Assembly: GCF_963678635.1 (NCBI RefSeq)
Contig: NC_087063.1
Coordinates: 3,448,580-3,512,579, forward strand
DNA: 64,000 nucleotides
Source of the DNA: Symsagittifera roscoffensis
Lineage: Eukaryota > Xenacoelomorpha > Acoela > Convolutidae
Direction: 5' to 3'
The notes under the pieces are model-generated. The model was given only the letters and a program-made list of their open reading frames with translations, was not told the DNA's origin and made no database searches. Of this stretch, positions 11,744-30,454 are shown piece after piece (within the stretch, counting starts at the first letter, position 1; the number at the start of each line of letters is the position of its first letter). The translations under genes and the position numbers were made by a program.

Positions 11744-14150
11744 TTATTTTGATATGTCTCTTTTTAATAAACTAACAGAGTGGCACAAACAAAAAGCATA
11801 CAACAGTTTTCAGGATATTCTGTAAGCAAAAAACCTAACGTTTTTCTTTAAAACTATTCCTTTGTTCCAACTGTCAATTACATAGAAAAAATTGGACCAA
11901 GTTTAATTTACTAGTAAAGTTAACCACTGAGTAGCAATTTGAGTAACAAGCAAAAACTGTTTTACAGAACCATCCACAAAACTATCAGCTTTTCTAAAAA
12001 TTTTGTCGACCTTTTTTGTCGACTGAATTGATTTTCCGAGATGTCCCGATACAGAATTAGGACACTTTTTTGAGAAATATCCGAGCCGCAGTGAAAGTTT
12101 TGAAAATAGTACAGAGACTTGAAGTGACGTTGTTAAGAGCAAATTGAATGAATTGATGAAAAAAAAACTGCGTTTTTGAGCCCGCAATTTTCCCTCAAAC
12201 TAATTTTAGAGTGACTCTTTAAAAACTTTTAGGTTTCGGTCAGTCGGTAATGAGTATCACTTAAATAGTGTCAAAGAAGGGACTCTTTGAGTTATCAGTG
12301 GGTCGCATACTTAAAAAAAGGGCAATCGCAGACCCCTAACTTTCTACTGCTAAACATAACAAACTTTGTTCAAGAGGAGTTTGTACAAAAATTCAAAATT
12401 GTAACATTTTCGTAGATTTCATCTCAGTTCAGAAATTTTTTTTCATTGAATGCCCATTCGGAAACTGCATTCAATGTCTATTTTTTAAAATGACTAACAA
12501 AACAATGATAGCCAGTTGCTATGCAGGTAGCACAGGCAGTTCTGACCACAATAAAAAACTGAAAAGGGTAATTTTTTTATTCCATTTGTGTCGTTTTTTG
12601 ATGTGGCGTTGAAATGAGAGGTTCTGAAAGAAAGCGTAGAAATTAGCGTAACTGATAGTTATACTAAGTTAGGGTAACAGACAAGATATTTTCTCAAAAA
12701 AAAAGAGTTCATAAAAACGAAAAAAAAATCAGTTTAACATTTTTTGCAATCAAATTTTCTGATTTCCAAAAAAGAAAGTTTTAAAGGAAACTTCGAAACC
12801 AAGTATTAGTGGAGTAATACACAGTCTTTACGGTTGTACTCAAAAATTAGTCATTAGACCGCAACGCAAAATTAGTTCAACGGCTTCAAAATAATAGTTG
12901 AGCGGCTGTTACAATTCCATCTTCGTTTCGACGCATTTTTCGAACCGAAACTTCGAACCGAAAATTGGAAACTATTTCGAAAATTTTTTAACATCGTTTA
13001 AATCACAACGCAAGGAGCTTTCATATGATATATCACCTTTCTAATGATTATTCGTGGTTTCTGATGTTGCGTGGTATTCTTCCGTAGTTCATCTAATTCA
13101 TACTCAATGTGTATGATTGCCGCTTCAAAAAAGTTGACAGGGTGCTTTGGCGTCTATCAATTTAGCAAAAGGGGAAATAATGTTGGAAAAATTTGTTTTT
13201 CACTCGCGGCTCGAGAAACCTCGAGCAACACCGGTAAGGGGTCAAAAGTATTTCAAAATATTAGATTCGAAGGAGCCTTTTTTAACCAACTTGAGCAATT
13301 TTCAGAGTTTTTAATGATTTTTTTTCCGATATTTTCAAAGTATTATCTACAAGATAAACAAACAAGGCTTAATTAGTTATTAAGTTCCGAAGCGACATTC
13401 GTCTTTGAAATTTATTAGCAAGAACTTTTTTTATATGCCTGAACTTTTTTTGCAAAAACTTTAGAGAGTTCTTTAGTTGCATGCCAACTGCCTGCTTTTT
13501 TCAAGCTTCATTTTCATATCGTGGCCCGAATCAATAGATGCTATCTGACTAATGCACTTTGTGACAATGCCGATACCGAAAACGATATAGAAAAAAGGTA
13601 ACGACAAAAGCAGGCCTTTGTTTGATTTCCAAACTCCATTTAATATATGACTGACCAATTTCATTGCAGTTTTTTTGTTAAAAAAAACGATTTCTTTTTG
13701 GAACAAAAACAGCAATTATACCTCGTGTAGAAACCTTAAAAAATCACACACAAGAAGTGAGGTTGCCGCAGTTACGTGCATTTTCACAACATGTGTTTTT
13801 TTAGCCTTTTCAATTATGAACTGATATTTTTTCATCCAGTCAAATAGTTATCGACACAATACCCAATAGCTCGCCTTAATCAAAACTTGAATGACTTGAA
13901 TCGGAATAATTCAACGCTTACCTGATATTTTAACTGGTTCCAAAAATTTCGTCGAGTTGAAAAAGGAAACACAATTAATCCGTTACTTTCATCTAAATTC
14001 AGGGGCATCACATTAGCCTATTTCAAAACGTCCAGCAACGATTTTAGCATATATTAGCATATACTTCAATAACACAGACAACAGCAGGTTTTAAAAATGT
14101 ATAAGAACAAGGAAACAAAAAATGAATAAAAAAGTTTGCGAGAAAATAAA
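11744..14150. other. AT-rich intergenic DNA, no gene seen
   Basis: No protein-like reading frame is supported. Around 12900-13080 there are GAACCGAAACTTCGAACCG words, and CATATGATATATCACC-type sequence related to the dispersed repeat at 2540 and 20810. Confidence 0.4.
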
Positions 14151-15620
14151 TCAAGTTGAACCTCTGTGAAGCTCAAGAAAATTTCATGATTGACACTTTT
14201 TGATGCAATCAAATCAAATAAGAAAAGTTGATCATTTGGTAAGTTGAGTTCTTCGGGGAAATCTTGACGTTATAACTTTTCAAACTAGAAATTGATCACG
14301 GTTTGTCGCGACTTTCCGCCTTGGTAATTAGGGAGCGAAATTTTCCTAACTTTTAGCAGATGAGTCTTAAATGATCCTAAAACTTGCATATTTATTTAAG
14401 TACATTCCTTAATTTTTTAATAGGCATGAATGCACAGCTGTAGTTTTAAGAGCATGTTAGGACTGTTCTGGAAAACCGGCAAACAAAAATCACCAAGATC
14501 TAAATTAGTGGAACCCATTTCGTTCTTGTACACTAAAATTTAGCCAACACAATTGGAAACTTTTCCATGAAAGCAACATAACAAAAAAAACATACTGACC
14601 TGAAAAAAAAAAAGACATCCGAATACAAAGTTCCTCCCCATTTCCAACAAGCAACATTGGCATATAGTCAACACAGCTGGAAAAGAGACAATGAACGCTA
14701 ATAAATAGAGATAGTGTTTTGTTTTTTGAAAATCTTATATTGAGGAAAAAATTAAATAGACTTAGAACTCTTTAAATTTTAAGAAGAATTTTTTATTGAA
14801 AACTTTTGGATTAAATTAACCCTATATGACAAAACTGGATCAAAATTGAAATATTCATTTCGCTGGGAAATCTGATAATAAACTCGACTACATTTTTCTG
14901 ACTACATTTTGAAATCTGACTACATTTTTCTTGACCTTCATGATGGAAGGCCGGGAGAAAGACCTGCCTCGGCGATCAACCGGACTTGAAACTGCTGCAG
15001 ACGGCCCCCGAGAACGTGCTGAAGTTTGTTCAGAAGACTGGGCTTTCCTAGCCCCCTATTTCAAGATAAAAGGCAGTCACACACAACACAACAACAACAT
15101 GACCTTCGCGTTTTCGTTGTTCGATAGAAAAGTTTGCTTTTCTTTTAACAAAGGAAATAAACTGAACTTCTGGCGAAACAGTAATTTTGAGCCTAAACAA
15201 ATGTTAGTTTTTACTGGAAAAAAATTTGAAGCGACCAAATTAAGAGTTTTAAATAAGCGCATCGACTGTTGAAAATTGTCCCTAAGGCTCTACCATCTTC
15301 ATGAACAATTTAGGATTGACGCTTTCTTGACGCAATTAACCTAATTTGAGAAAATTGGATTAATAGGCAATTTCTTTATTGCGCTGGGAAATCTCTCAAT
15401 TAAAGTCCACTTTCGAAACTAAGTCGATTAAGTGTTTCGTGACCTTTACACTTTTTCTGTTCGATAGTGAAGCTTGAATCTTTTTTACAACGGAATTGGA
15501 TTGAACTTACAAAGAAATCACAAGTCAAACTAAAGAAATCGAAACTAAGGGTGATTTTTTTTTGAAAAAATCTATCACGACCTACAAAAGAGTCCTTCAC
15601 GACGTTCATTGACACTTATA
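14150..15620 (+). repeat. Cluster of dispersed repeat copies (CGCTGGGAAATCT family)
   Basis: Three diverged copies follow one another at about 14150-14330, 14800-14920 and 15290-15480, and a fourth lies in an ATP5F1A intron at about 18000-18215. Shared words in order are CATGATTGAC or similar, AATTAACCTA, AAACTGGATCAA, CGCTGGGAAATCT, CGTGACCT, TACACTTTT and TTCGATAGT. No coding capacity or terminal structure was recognised, and the family is unknown. Confidence 0.5.
14935..15062 (+). other. GC-rich, exon-like fragment inside repeat DNA
   Basis: About 128 bp of clearly higher GC content interrupts AT-rich repeat sequence. One frame is open and ends in a stop with a protein-like composition (LKLLQTAPENVLKF near its end), and another frame is also open. 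I do not recognise a family. It may be a captured or retroposed exon fragment carried by the surrounding repeat. No splice context or flanking exon supports a live gene. Confidence 0.25.
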
Positions 15621-15863
15621 AACTGAATTTAAGCGTATGGCGTCGGGATGAAAGAAAAATGAATACTTATCATACACAGAGGCGAAGTTGCACTTCGCAT
15701 ATAAAAGCAAAAAGATGCACGATAACGCTAATAACAGACACAAGCTAATTACGACGCATTAGCAGTACCAGTCAATTTGAAAAAAAAAATTTACCAATTG
15801 CACATGCCTCAATTTATAGAGCGGACGCATTTTAGCTAGTATACGAAAAAACATTTAAAACAT

Positions 15864-15940
15864 CCGACCCTGGCCAGGTTCGACCCTTCTATTTTGTTGC
15901 GGGTCTCCTCGCTACCTCTACGCTACAGATCAATGCTACC
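15864..15940 (-). repeat. tRNA-like sequence, probable SINE head
   Basis: The minus strand carries an A-box-like TAGCGTAGAGGTAGCGAGG and a B-box-like GGGTCGAACC at the expected spacing. The acceptor arms do not pair. It lies just after an ACACAGAGGCGAAG end (15675), as in the copies at 9699 and 19766. Confidence 0.45.
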
Positions 15941-16993
15941 TTGAAGCTAAATTGCTATTTGTAATACAAAACTGCTCGTATCAGGGCCAAACCCTGAATC
16001 TTCTGATTGCCTTTTTAAGTCTATGGAGCAGTTATAACATGAAAAAATTAAATGTTTATTGAAGTAAAATGAATTTTTTTTAAATTCAAGATTTTTGTGA
16101 AAATCAATCCCCCACACAAAGTGATAACTTCCGCTCCTAGTAACAAATCAATTATGGCAAATAAACTTCCTTCAACCATTTTGGAACGATTTCTAAGACG
16201 GATTAAATCTCCGCTTACGCGTTAATAGCACGAAATTTATCTCGCATTAATTTTCCCAGATTGACCAAAAGGGTAACTTTTAAACCTCCATAATTTTGCA
16301 AAAAATGATCACAGGTGAAATATATTTGCAAATTTAAGCTCAAGACCACAATACCTTTTGAATGATACAAACAAATTCTGTCAAAAATGGCTAGTTAAAA
16401 AGTCGAAATTTGTCTGAAAAAAAAACCACCCCGAGCACAAATATTCCGTTACGAAAGTCGGAACAATAAGAGTCTTTGTTAATATCCTTAGCATTGGCTG
16501 TACTTAATAGCTGGTTATTGATCAAAATGAACACATTTTATTGCAACAATATTTGCGTCGCAACAATATTTGTGTCTTCGGTTGGAAAAAAAAGAGCTCA
16601 TACTATAACTTGTGTAAACATAACTACTGAATTTACCTGTATTTCATTTGAGCATTCTAAATTTCGTATATTTGTCAAGCTTTTAGCGTTGTATTTCTGC
16701 TATTTGTCAAATTAACCCGTCGAAAAAAAAACTAACAAATTCTCACTCCTGTTGTGAACTCTAATTAAGTTCAATTGTTTTTTGTGTGCTTCAACTTCAA
16801 TCATCCATCAAATTCTTCAATTCTTAAGACAGTTTATAAGAAAAAAACATAGTTATCAAATGTTAATTCAAGTTTCCATGTTACAATTTAGTGGATCACA
16901 TCTATATAGACATCCAGTTTTCGTTGTGAGTCCGCATTATTCAGTTGTGAGTCGCGTCTAGGGCGTTACTTGATCCATATTCATAATCACTAT

Positions 16994-23650
<6,657 letters not shown>

Positions 23651-23661
23651 TTGCAATTTCT
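23651..23661 (-). promoter_or_regulatory. 3' splice site directly upstream of the ATP5F1A start codon
   Basis: On the minus strand, ACTCATTTCAG is followed by AAATTGCAA and the ATG. The AG lies at 23661-23660, leaving a 9 nt leader. With pygopus ending only 137 bp upstream and no polyadenylation signal I can recognise between them, this fits a spliced-leader acceptor for a downstream operon gene. The alternative is a conventional 5' UTR intron starting further upstream, which would overlap pygopus. Confidence 0.55.
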
Positions 23662-23797
23662 GAAATGAGTAAACAATTGTTCAAAAGCAAAACATTTAAC
23701 TTTTCAAATTCAAAACAAAAAACGACAACTGAGGTTAACTAATGATATCATTCAACTATATTGCACAAACTAAACATCTACATATAACACTACGGCT

Positions 23798-24796
23798 CTA
23801 CGCAGCAGGAACTGCACTGATTTGAGTTGCGGTCCGATTCAATCCCTGATGCTGCTGAGAAACAGGCCCCGGCGCTTGCAATGTTTTAATCAGGGGGATC
23901 TGTCTGCTCGATATACAGTAGTCACATACCCATTCCACGTTGCTTTCTTTTCTGAACAATTCGTACGCATTCTTTGACAGACCCGCACACATTCTGTGGT
24001 ATGCATTGCTGCTACATCCGCTTAAACATGTGAGTCTATCATCACCTTCAAGTATATCTTGCCTGCAGATTGCACAAATGGCTATATTAAGGTGAGTGAT
24101 TGGTGCATTAACATTCGATGTCACGGGTGCTGCTTGTAGATTCGATGCACTCATTGGATTATTCGCGAACATCGTCGAATTGCTTGAATTACTTTGTCGG
24201 CTAGTTGAAATTTGAGAAAACTGATTGTTTCTGTTATCGTGAGTGTTTTTATTTGCAGCATTAGATTTACTAGAACTTTTTGGGTTAGATTTTGATTCCA
24301 ATGAAGCTCCACCTTTATCGCCAGACTTTTGAACTGACGGTGACGAAGGGTGCATTTGGCCTGGCTGCGTTAGATTGACCGCAGATTCTGAAAAGGATGA
24401 TCGGATGGGACTACTTGCCGATGACTTCATGAAGGGAGACTTTAATGGATCACCGTTATATCCAGTTTGAGGGCCCATATCTGGCTGCCCCATTTGGTTC
24501 GGATACGGTACATTTGGATACGCAAACTGTCTGGGACCTGGGATCCCAGGTGAAGATCCTTGTCCAGTGTACATTTGTACATGATTAGAATTTGACATAT
24601 ATCCTCCCGGTAATCTAGGAGGTCCATAACTATTCCCCATTGGGTCGAAATTCGATGCGGCGTTTTGAGGATAGTTGAAAAAAGATGAAACTTGTTGAGT
24701 ACTCCCTCCTCCACCGCCTGGTATGTCAAAATCAGTCTCAAAGGGATTCTTAGCAACTAGATCTTCTTTAGGAGTTGGAGGTTGCATTCCAGTCAT
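23798..24796 (-). CDS. PYGO: Pygopus homologue, PHD-finger Wnt co-activator
   Basis: Pygopus is a nuclear adaptor that joins the BCL9/Legless-beta-catenin-TCF complex and reads histone H3K4 methylation. The 332-residue product has the two family hallmarks. Near the N-terminus (about 17-25) is an NHD-like KNPFETDFD. At the C-terminus (about 240-292) is a C4HC3 PHD finger with CAIC, LTCLSGC (the C-x3-C spacing typical of Pygopus), YHRMC and WVCDYC. The middle is a long low-complexity Pro/Gly/Ser/Asn/Gln-rich linker, usual for the family. I start at the ATG at 24796; the frame is open 24 bases further but without an earlier ATG, and a 3' splice site lies at 24826-24827. It is a single coding exon here, 147 bp upstream of ATP5F1A on the same strand. 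Confidence 0.92.
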   Translation of the reverse strand: MTGMQPPTPKEDLVAKNPFETDFDIPGGGGGSTQQVSSFFNYPQNAASNFDPMGNSYGPPRLPGGYMSNSNHVQMYTGQGSSPGIPGPRQFAYPNVPYPNQMGQPDMGPQTGYNGDPLKSPFMKSSASSPIRSSFSESAVNLTQPGQMHPSSPSVQKSGDKGGASLESKSNPKSSSKSNAANKNTHDNRNNQFSQISTSRQSNSSNSTMFANNPMSASNLQAAPVTSNVNAPITHLNIAICAICRQDILEGDDRLTCLSGCSSNAYHRMCAGLSKNAYELFRKESNVEWVCDYCISSRQIPLIKTLQAPGPVSQQHQGLNRTATQISAVPAA

Positions 24797-24827
24797 AGCA
24801 GAAACCAAAACTAAACACAGCGGTTCT
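24797..24827 (-). promoter_or_regulatory. 3' splice site upstream of the pygopus start codon
   Basis: On the minus strand, CTTTCTAATTTCAG is followed by AACCGC and, 29 nt later, by the ATG. The acceptor resembles the one before ATP5F1A (TTTCAG followed by AA). It may receive a 5' UTR exon from upstream or a trans-spliced leader. Confidence 0.5.
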
Positions 24828-26744
24828 GAAATTAGAAAGCCTCGAATTATTTTGACGATACAAAATACAGCGCGGTCATGTGTTGAATTGTGTCAGCTTT
24901 GCTAGCTAAAAACTCAAATTACATGCAACTCAAGGTAGAGGAGGCACATTGGAATCAATTGCATTTCCAACAGTCTAGACTTTGGTTTTCATCTGCAAAT
25001 TACTACAAAAACATGTACCTCATTTTTATTGTTACATGAGTTAAGGACATATGTAATTCAGCGACTACTTTAACTTTCGCCGTGAGTGCCCAAAAATGCT
25101 ATTTGAATCTTAATTTCTTATTCTTCTTTTTAACATACTGGACTTAAAATAATCTATGCACATAGACCACCTCATTTGTCCTATAACTTTCGCGCTAATC
25201 TAATGCTGCAACCTTTGATACAAAATCCTGTGGCGTTTCTACAAAGTCATAATAACAAAAAAGTCTGTTTAAGAACAATTTCATCAACATTTAATGAACA
25301 AATTTATATACGCCCAACTGCAAACTTTTTTTCTGTTCACATTGTCCGATTCTTACGAAAATTGGCATGCTGACTAACTACGCTATGACATACACTATTG
25401 GTCTCGATACATAACCACTAAATGTCCATTTTTTTTGAGCAAATAGAAGATACTTAGACTCTTACCCCCTTAAGCTTCCCAAGCCCAGCAACAATAGCGA
25501 ACAATTTCCGAATAAAATTAACCTTTTTTCACTTCACAAAAGCTTAGAGAAAACGCTGAGAAAGTCAAATGACAACCATTTTGGCTTGGGTAAGTCTTCC
25601 TCTCGTCTGCTACCTCTACACGATAACGTAGCCTCATCAGTAGGATCATGAACCACTTCAAGCAAAACTTTCTGGCTCACGAGGATGGAACATACAATGA
25701 TACGATGACACTTTGATTTGCTTCTGCACATGATCAGAGCTACACTCTATGAAACAATCAAAATTTGATTTCGAGTATTTACCAGTTGTCTGAAATTGTC
25801 AGTTTTCACAATCTGCATTAAATTTTCCCTATCTTTCGAACAAGCGAAAAAAGAAATTCCAGCGATTTGAAATATTTCCAGTATAGTGGAAATTTTTCGT
25901 GTGAAAATTTTTACTATGCACGACTGTTTCTTATCATTTTCCGCAGTTTGGCAAATAATTGTGGATGGTGAAAAATGGCAGTTACAGACCGTCAATAAAC
26001 AAATTTTGATGATTTAATAGAGACTAGCTCTGATCATTTGCTCTTGGTGCACGGAATTCTAGTTTATACTTGACAGAAGCGAAGCTGAAGCTTCGAGAAT
26101 ATGAGCGAGAAAACGGCAAGATTCGGATGCACAAAAGCTTTAAAGTGCACAAAAACTCAATCTTGCTTGTAATAATTTGGATTGAAAGAAACTAAAGGCC
26201 GCCACACTAACTTTGCATGTATTGAATGAGACTATATTGAACCAAATTGCGTATAAATTATGCATTTCGAAAATCTCGCGAAATATATTGAGAGTTGAAA
26301 AATTTCTGAAATTGGAATTTATTAATACTAACTACCGTGTAACTCACCTAGGTGCTTCAAGCAGATTATATAATACATAAACCAACGAAAGGCTTGCAAC
26401 CGTAGCAAAAAACGGGGGCATCCTACAACGCTTTTGATAAAAAAACTTCAAAAAGTTCTTATTAAACTAAAAAGGTCAAATCTCCAAAAAGACCGGGTTT
26501 CAGATCTGCGTTTTTTGAGCTTCATTTAGAGTGAAATGCGTTGAAAAGTCATATTTCGAGCTCAGATATAAACTTCCTGAGAGTTTCTTGACAGAGCCCC
26601 GTAAAATAGTGATGAGAATTTCAAGCCTCTGAGAAAACACTGAGATCACCCCATCATACGGTTGAACTAAAAGATTTCGGAAAGCTATTTTTAAATCATG
26701 TTTTTGGTTTTTTTTTATTGAAAAACATCATGTCTTAGAATCTA
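24828..26744. other. AT-rich intergenic DNA with a partial dispersed repeat
   Basis: No supported gene. About 26071-26330 is a partial copy of the repeat family at 9699: it begins GACAGAAGCGAAGCTG and contains GCGTATAAATTATGCATTTC, as at 10012-10028. About 25600-25660 has weak tRNA-like boxes on the minus strand (TAGAGGTAGCAGACGAGAGG). Confidence 0.4.
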
Positions 26745-27611
26745 AAACGATTTTAGCACTCACATTCGCAGGAAAGCTTTGCAACCCCACAGACTATACT
26801 GGCAGCATCCAGCTATAGGGTTGCAAAATTCCAATTTTGTCAAACTTATATTTCTCAGTTTTAAAAACTTTTGAACGAATAAGAAAAACGTCATATCTCG
26901 GAAAATAAAAGCATTTAACCAGTCAAATTTGGAAAAGAAAATTACAATCCTTGAGAGTTCCCTCAATGCACCCAACTACGAGGTTAATTCTTGAAATTTT
27001 TTAAACTCAATTCTTCTGAAAAAGTAAAAAAAAAATCATGAAAAACGTCATATCTCAAAAGCTACAAGGAATTGAGCAGCCATAATAAAAAACATGGCAA
27101 GGTAGTAAAGTCCGCATTTAACTATACAATAGAGTAGATAGAGAAAACAGCGTCGCATTACAATTGCATGCGCAGAAAATTCAATTTTTCATTGAAAATT
27201 TTTCACTGATTTCAAAATAATCTAAATGTTTGAACTTGATCATTTCAAATTCTTGTAGATTGTTATACACTAGAATCAAAAAGCAGGTTTTCTATGAAAT
27301 GAAATCCTTCTAGAATGAAACAAGAAAACAATTTCAAACGAATAACGCGCATGGTTTTGAACAACGTCGAAAAATGGCACAACGATCTACAATGAAAGAA
27401 ACAAGAGCACTAGTTTAGAAGTGTGGTCCCGCCGTTTAAGATGAGACCCTATTAAAAGCTCGTTTAGAAAACTAACTCGCCAGATCACACCTGAGTACTT
27501 CAAGAAGACAAAACCAAAAGGAAATCGTGATATGACTTCTTTGTCAGGTTTGCCACTTATGTTGTCTATAAAAAGGAATTATCAAAAAAGCAAATCACTG
27601 AAACTAATTTA

Positions 27612-28229
27612 CATTAGTGGACAAACTAGAGATCATTTGCTGTCGGCCGATGTTAAGGTAGGTTTTTACTCTCTAAAAAACCCAAGTTTAAAGACCATGT
27701 TGGCCAATATTTACTTCGAGTTTTAAAAAAAAAGATTTACATCGATCGACAGCAATTGATCATGATTGCCCACTTAAATACCTCCGGGTTTGAAAAAACT
27801 AGTTTTGACTACCCTCTCAAATACCTCCGGGATTGAAAAAGCCAGTTTTAATCATCCGCACTAAGTTTTGTATCGTAATGAACTCTTACTCGAATAAGCT
27901 GAGTAAAAAAGTTGTTCATGCGGCGTGCAACATTATCAGCGAGAAAATTGAAATAGTTGGTGTGACAACTTTACTAAGTCAACCGTTTCTTACAAATTCA
28001 CGCGTTATGAAAAACTTAGTGCGGATGATGAAAACTGACGGAAAAATCTGGTAAATGCTTCAAATTAAAAATTGTGACTTTCAGAAAGGGAAACTCAGAT
28101 AATTTGCTGTCAGCCGAAGTAAAAATTTAAGCCAAAAAATTCACTTAATTACTTAATTTATAAGTCACTTAAAAACAGACATTTAACTGACCCAAAACCT
28201 CAATTTGCAGTAAATTTTGTCCACTAGTG
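27612..28229. mobile_element. Tc1/mariner-like non-autonomous element (copy A)
   Basis: The ends are inverted (CATTAGTGGACAAA and, from the other side, CACTAGTGGACAAA), and each is flanked by TA (27610-27611 and 28230-28231). This is the pattern of Tc1/mariner-type insertions. The 618 bp interior includes a 48 bp direct tandem repeat (about 27776-27868, around AAATACCTCCGGG) and no recognisable transposase. Confidence 0.55.
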
Positions 28230-29432
28230 TAGAAACTACTTTTAAAACTTTTACGTGGGACCATTGGTAGTTATACGACACCAAATTTTATACCGAGGTT
28301 TTTTAACGGGACCATACTTCAAAAAAGTCCCGAAATCAGATATAAATTTCACCTTTCCCGACCAATAGTAAATGCAGATACCAGAACAGCAACTCAAGGA
28401 TCAATTAATCGAAAGGATTGAAAAACTTATTCTTCTGAACATTTGCAAAGTTTTCCCTAAAGTTCATTATATCGCTTCCCATTGACAATAATAGTTCTTT
28501 TCTGGAAGCACGCGCCTGTTTCTTATTTATTTATAATAGACTGTCAAGGCTTTCTAGGGTTCTGCCAGGAGTTGAAGTAATTAATTATTTTAGCAATAAG
28601 TCAATTTCCATTGTAACGACACGGAAGAAAAACTCCGATTTTGAAAAACGAAAAATTGTAACTAAAAAAGAATTCTCCATAAAACTTGACTTTTTGAAAA
28701 AAGGATTCATTCAAATGAGAAAATAACGGAGAACACATTGCTCTGAAAATTAACTTGAACACTTTAGTTCGATGAAAAAATAGCATCAGAAATATTACCC
28801 ATACACGATAATTAGATTGTTTGAATAAGGTGATGTTTTCATATGAATTTAAATAAACCACACAAATCTTTTCATGACTTTCCACTCAGCCCCCAAGCAA
28901 AAAACAGCCCCTTAATTGCAAAAACACAAGTTATCGATGTTTTCAATAAGAAGTTTTGTATCAGGAGGCTCAGAAAATATAACAAGAAAGACTCATATTT
29001 ACCTTAAAAAAATTAATGCAAAGGTTCATAATTGTGTTGCAGTCAAAACTTCAAACAAAATTAGAAATGTATAAAAAATTGGATAACATTTATTTAATTT
29101 CCTAACAGGAAACTTTTTGTTTTTTAAGCTTTTAATTCGTCGTTCTAATGTGAAACTCAATTTTGAAAAAGCACAACCCAGAAAATCGTGTTTGGCTTTC
29201 CCTCGAGGCAGCAAACTTTTGGCATATTTTTATGTCTCGACATTTATTTAAATGGATGATTGATAAATTATGATATGAGAATGTAAAATCGTCACTTTAA
29301 AGGTTTTCGCACAATTTGTGCATCGTTTTGGTTTTTCAAATGAAATATAAAAAAATTATCATAATTTTTGTTTGACGTATAGATATTGATGATTAACAGT
29401 AACAATTGAAAATCCGACCTCAGCCAATAATG

Positions 29433-29534
29433 TGTTACATTCGCCCGGAAGTACATACCAATGGAAAAAAAGCTGGATTCTGAAATGACGGGCTAGCGTA
29501 TAAGTACAGCTTCACATGCTTTTAACCGTCTCTA
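29433..29534 (-). repeat. Left fragment of an older LTR of the same family (copy A)
   Basis: It starts TGTTACATTCGCCCGGAAG and runs to CCGTCTCTA, a diverged version of the first 107 bp of the LTR that follows at 29535. The other part of this old LTR is at 58871-59700. Confidence 0.75.
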
Positions 29535-30454
29535 TGTAACATTCGCCCGGAAGATACATATCGACGGATAACAAAACTAAGTCTTAAGACGACTGGCTAG
29601 CGTCTAAACAGAGCTTTGCATGCTTTTCACCGTCTCTACCAAGCCAGTACTTTTCGGTGGTCTTTCCTACATCGGGTCGACAAAAACGTTACTGCTCTCC
29701 GGCTTCGACCAGAACGCTCAAATTAACTGAATTACATGCAAAAATAGTGAGCTCATGGCTGGGTCTCAGTATCCCCAGACCACGAGGTCACTCCTAAAAA
29801 CAGGGCTACTACTTATCATATTACTATTGTTTTTGTTCAGTAGATAAAAATCATCATCTCCATCGAAGATGGATCAACCCTTTCCCCCCTACTTCTAGCT
29901 CCTCATTCTTGTCAAAACGAATTAAGATCTTAATTAAATTCAAGTCAGGACATGACGGATGCTAAAATTCAATATAAGTTCATAAAAGTCCACGTCCCGA
30001 GACCCTTCCGGATTCTTGAATCCGGTGAATCAAGCTTCTTAATATCCAGTTCACAATAACTCGGAAGGCTGGGTTTTACCCTTCACCGTTGCTCGCAACG
30101 GCCTTGCAACTATTGTAACAGCACAATAGTTGCAACTCGGAACGTCCTCTGCTGCTCGGTAGTTCGTTGTTGTTTTTTAGTCTCGATTTTCGTACTGTTC
30201 GTAATCGCAGATAAAGTTGTTTTGTTTCTTTCTGCTATTTTAGCTAAAATGGCCGTCTCTGACGTTTCTCAGAAATATGACGTCATAATTCGAATTTTTA
30301 AAAATTAGAATTCCAGAATCTTCTAGCCTTCACCGTTTGGCTAATCGTTCAAATAACGTCCTTATCCGTTCTAAATCGCCAATCCGGAAGGCTTGCTGCT
30401 AAAATACCGAATTCTGCAGAGACTGCATTTTGGCCATTCTGGTCGAATGTCACA
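29535..30454 (-). repeat. 3' LTR, duplicated copy (copy A)
   Basis: A 920 bp LTR with TG...CA ends, identical to 39083-40002. It contains two adjacent hairpins. One has CCGTTGC/GCAACGG arms (about 30087-30102). The other has a perfect 13 bp stem (30104-30116 with 30123-30135) and a 6 nt loop. A palindromic TGACGTCA lies at 30278-30285. Confidence 0.9.

Noticed and set aside
14931-15272. 113-codon plus-strand frame as a gene
   Set aside because: Its second half runs through a dispersed repeat that also occurs at 15290-15480 and 18000-18215, and no splice or promoter context supports it.
27833-28054. 73-codon frame as a Tc1/mariner transposase
   Set aside because: It lies within the TA-flanked element but shows no catalytic DDE/D motif or recognisable DNA-binding motif and is too short.
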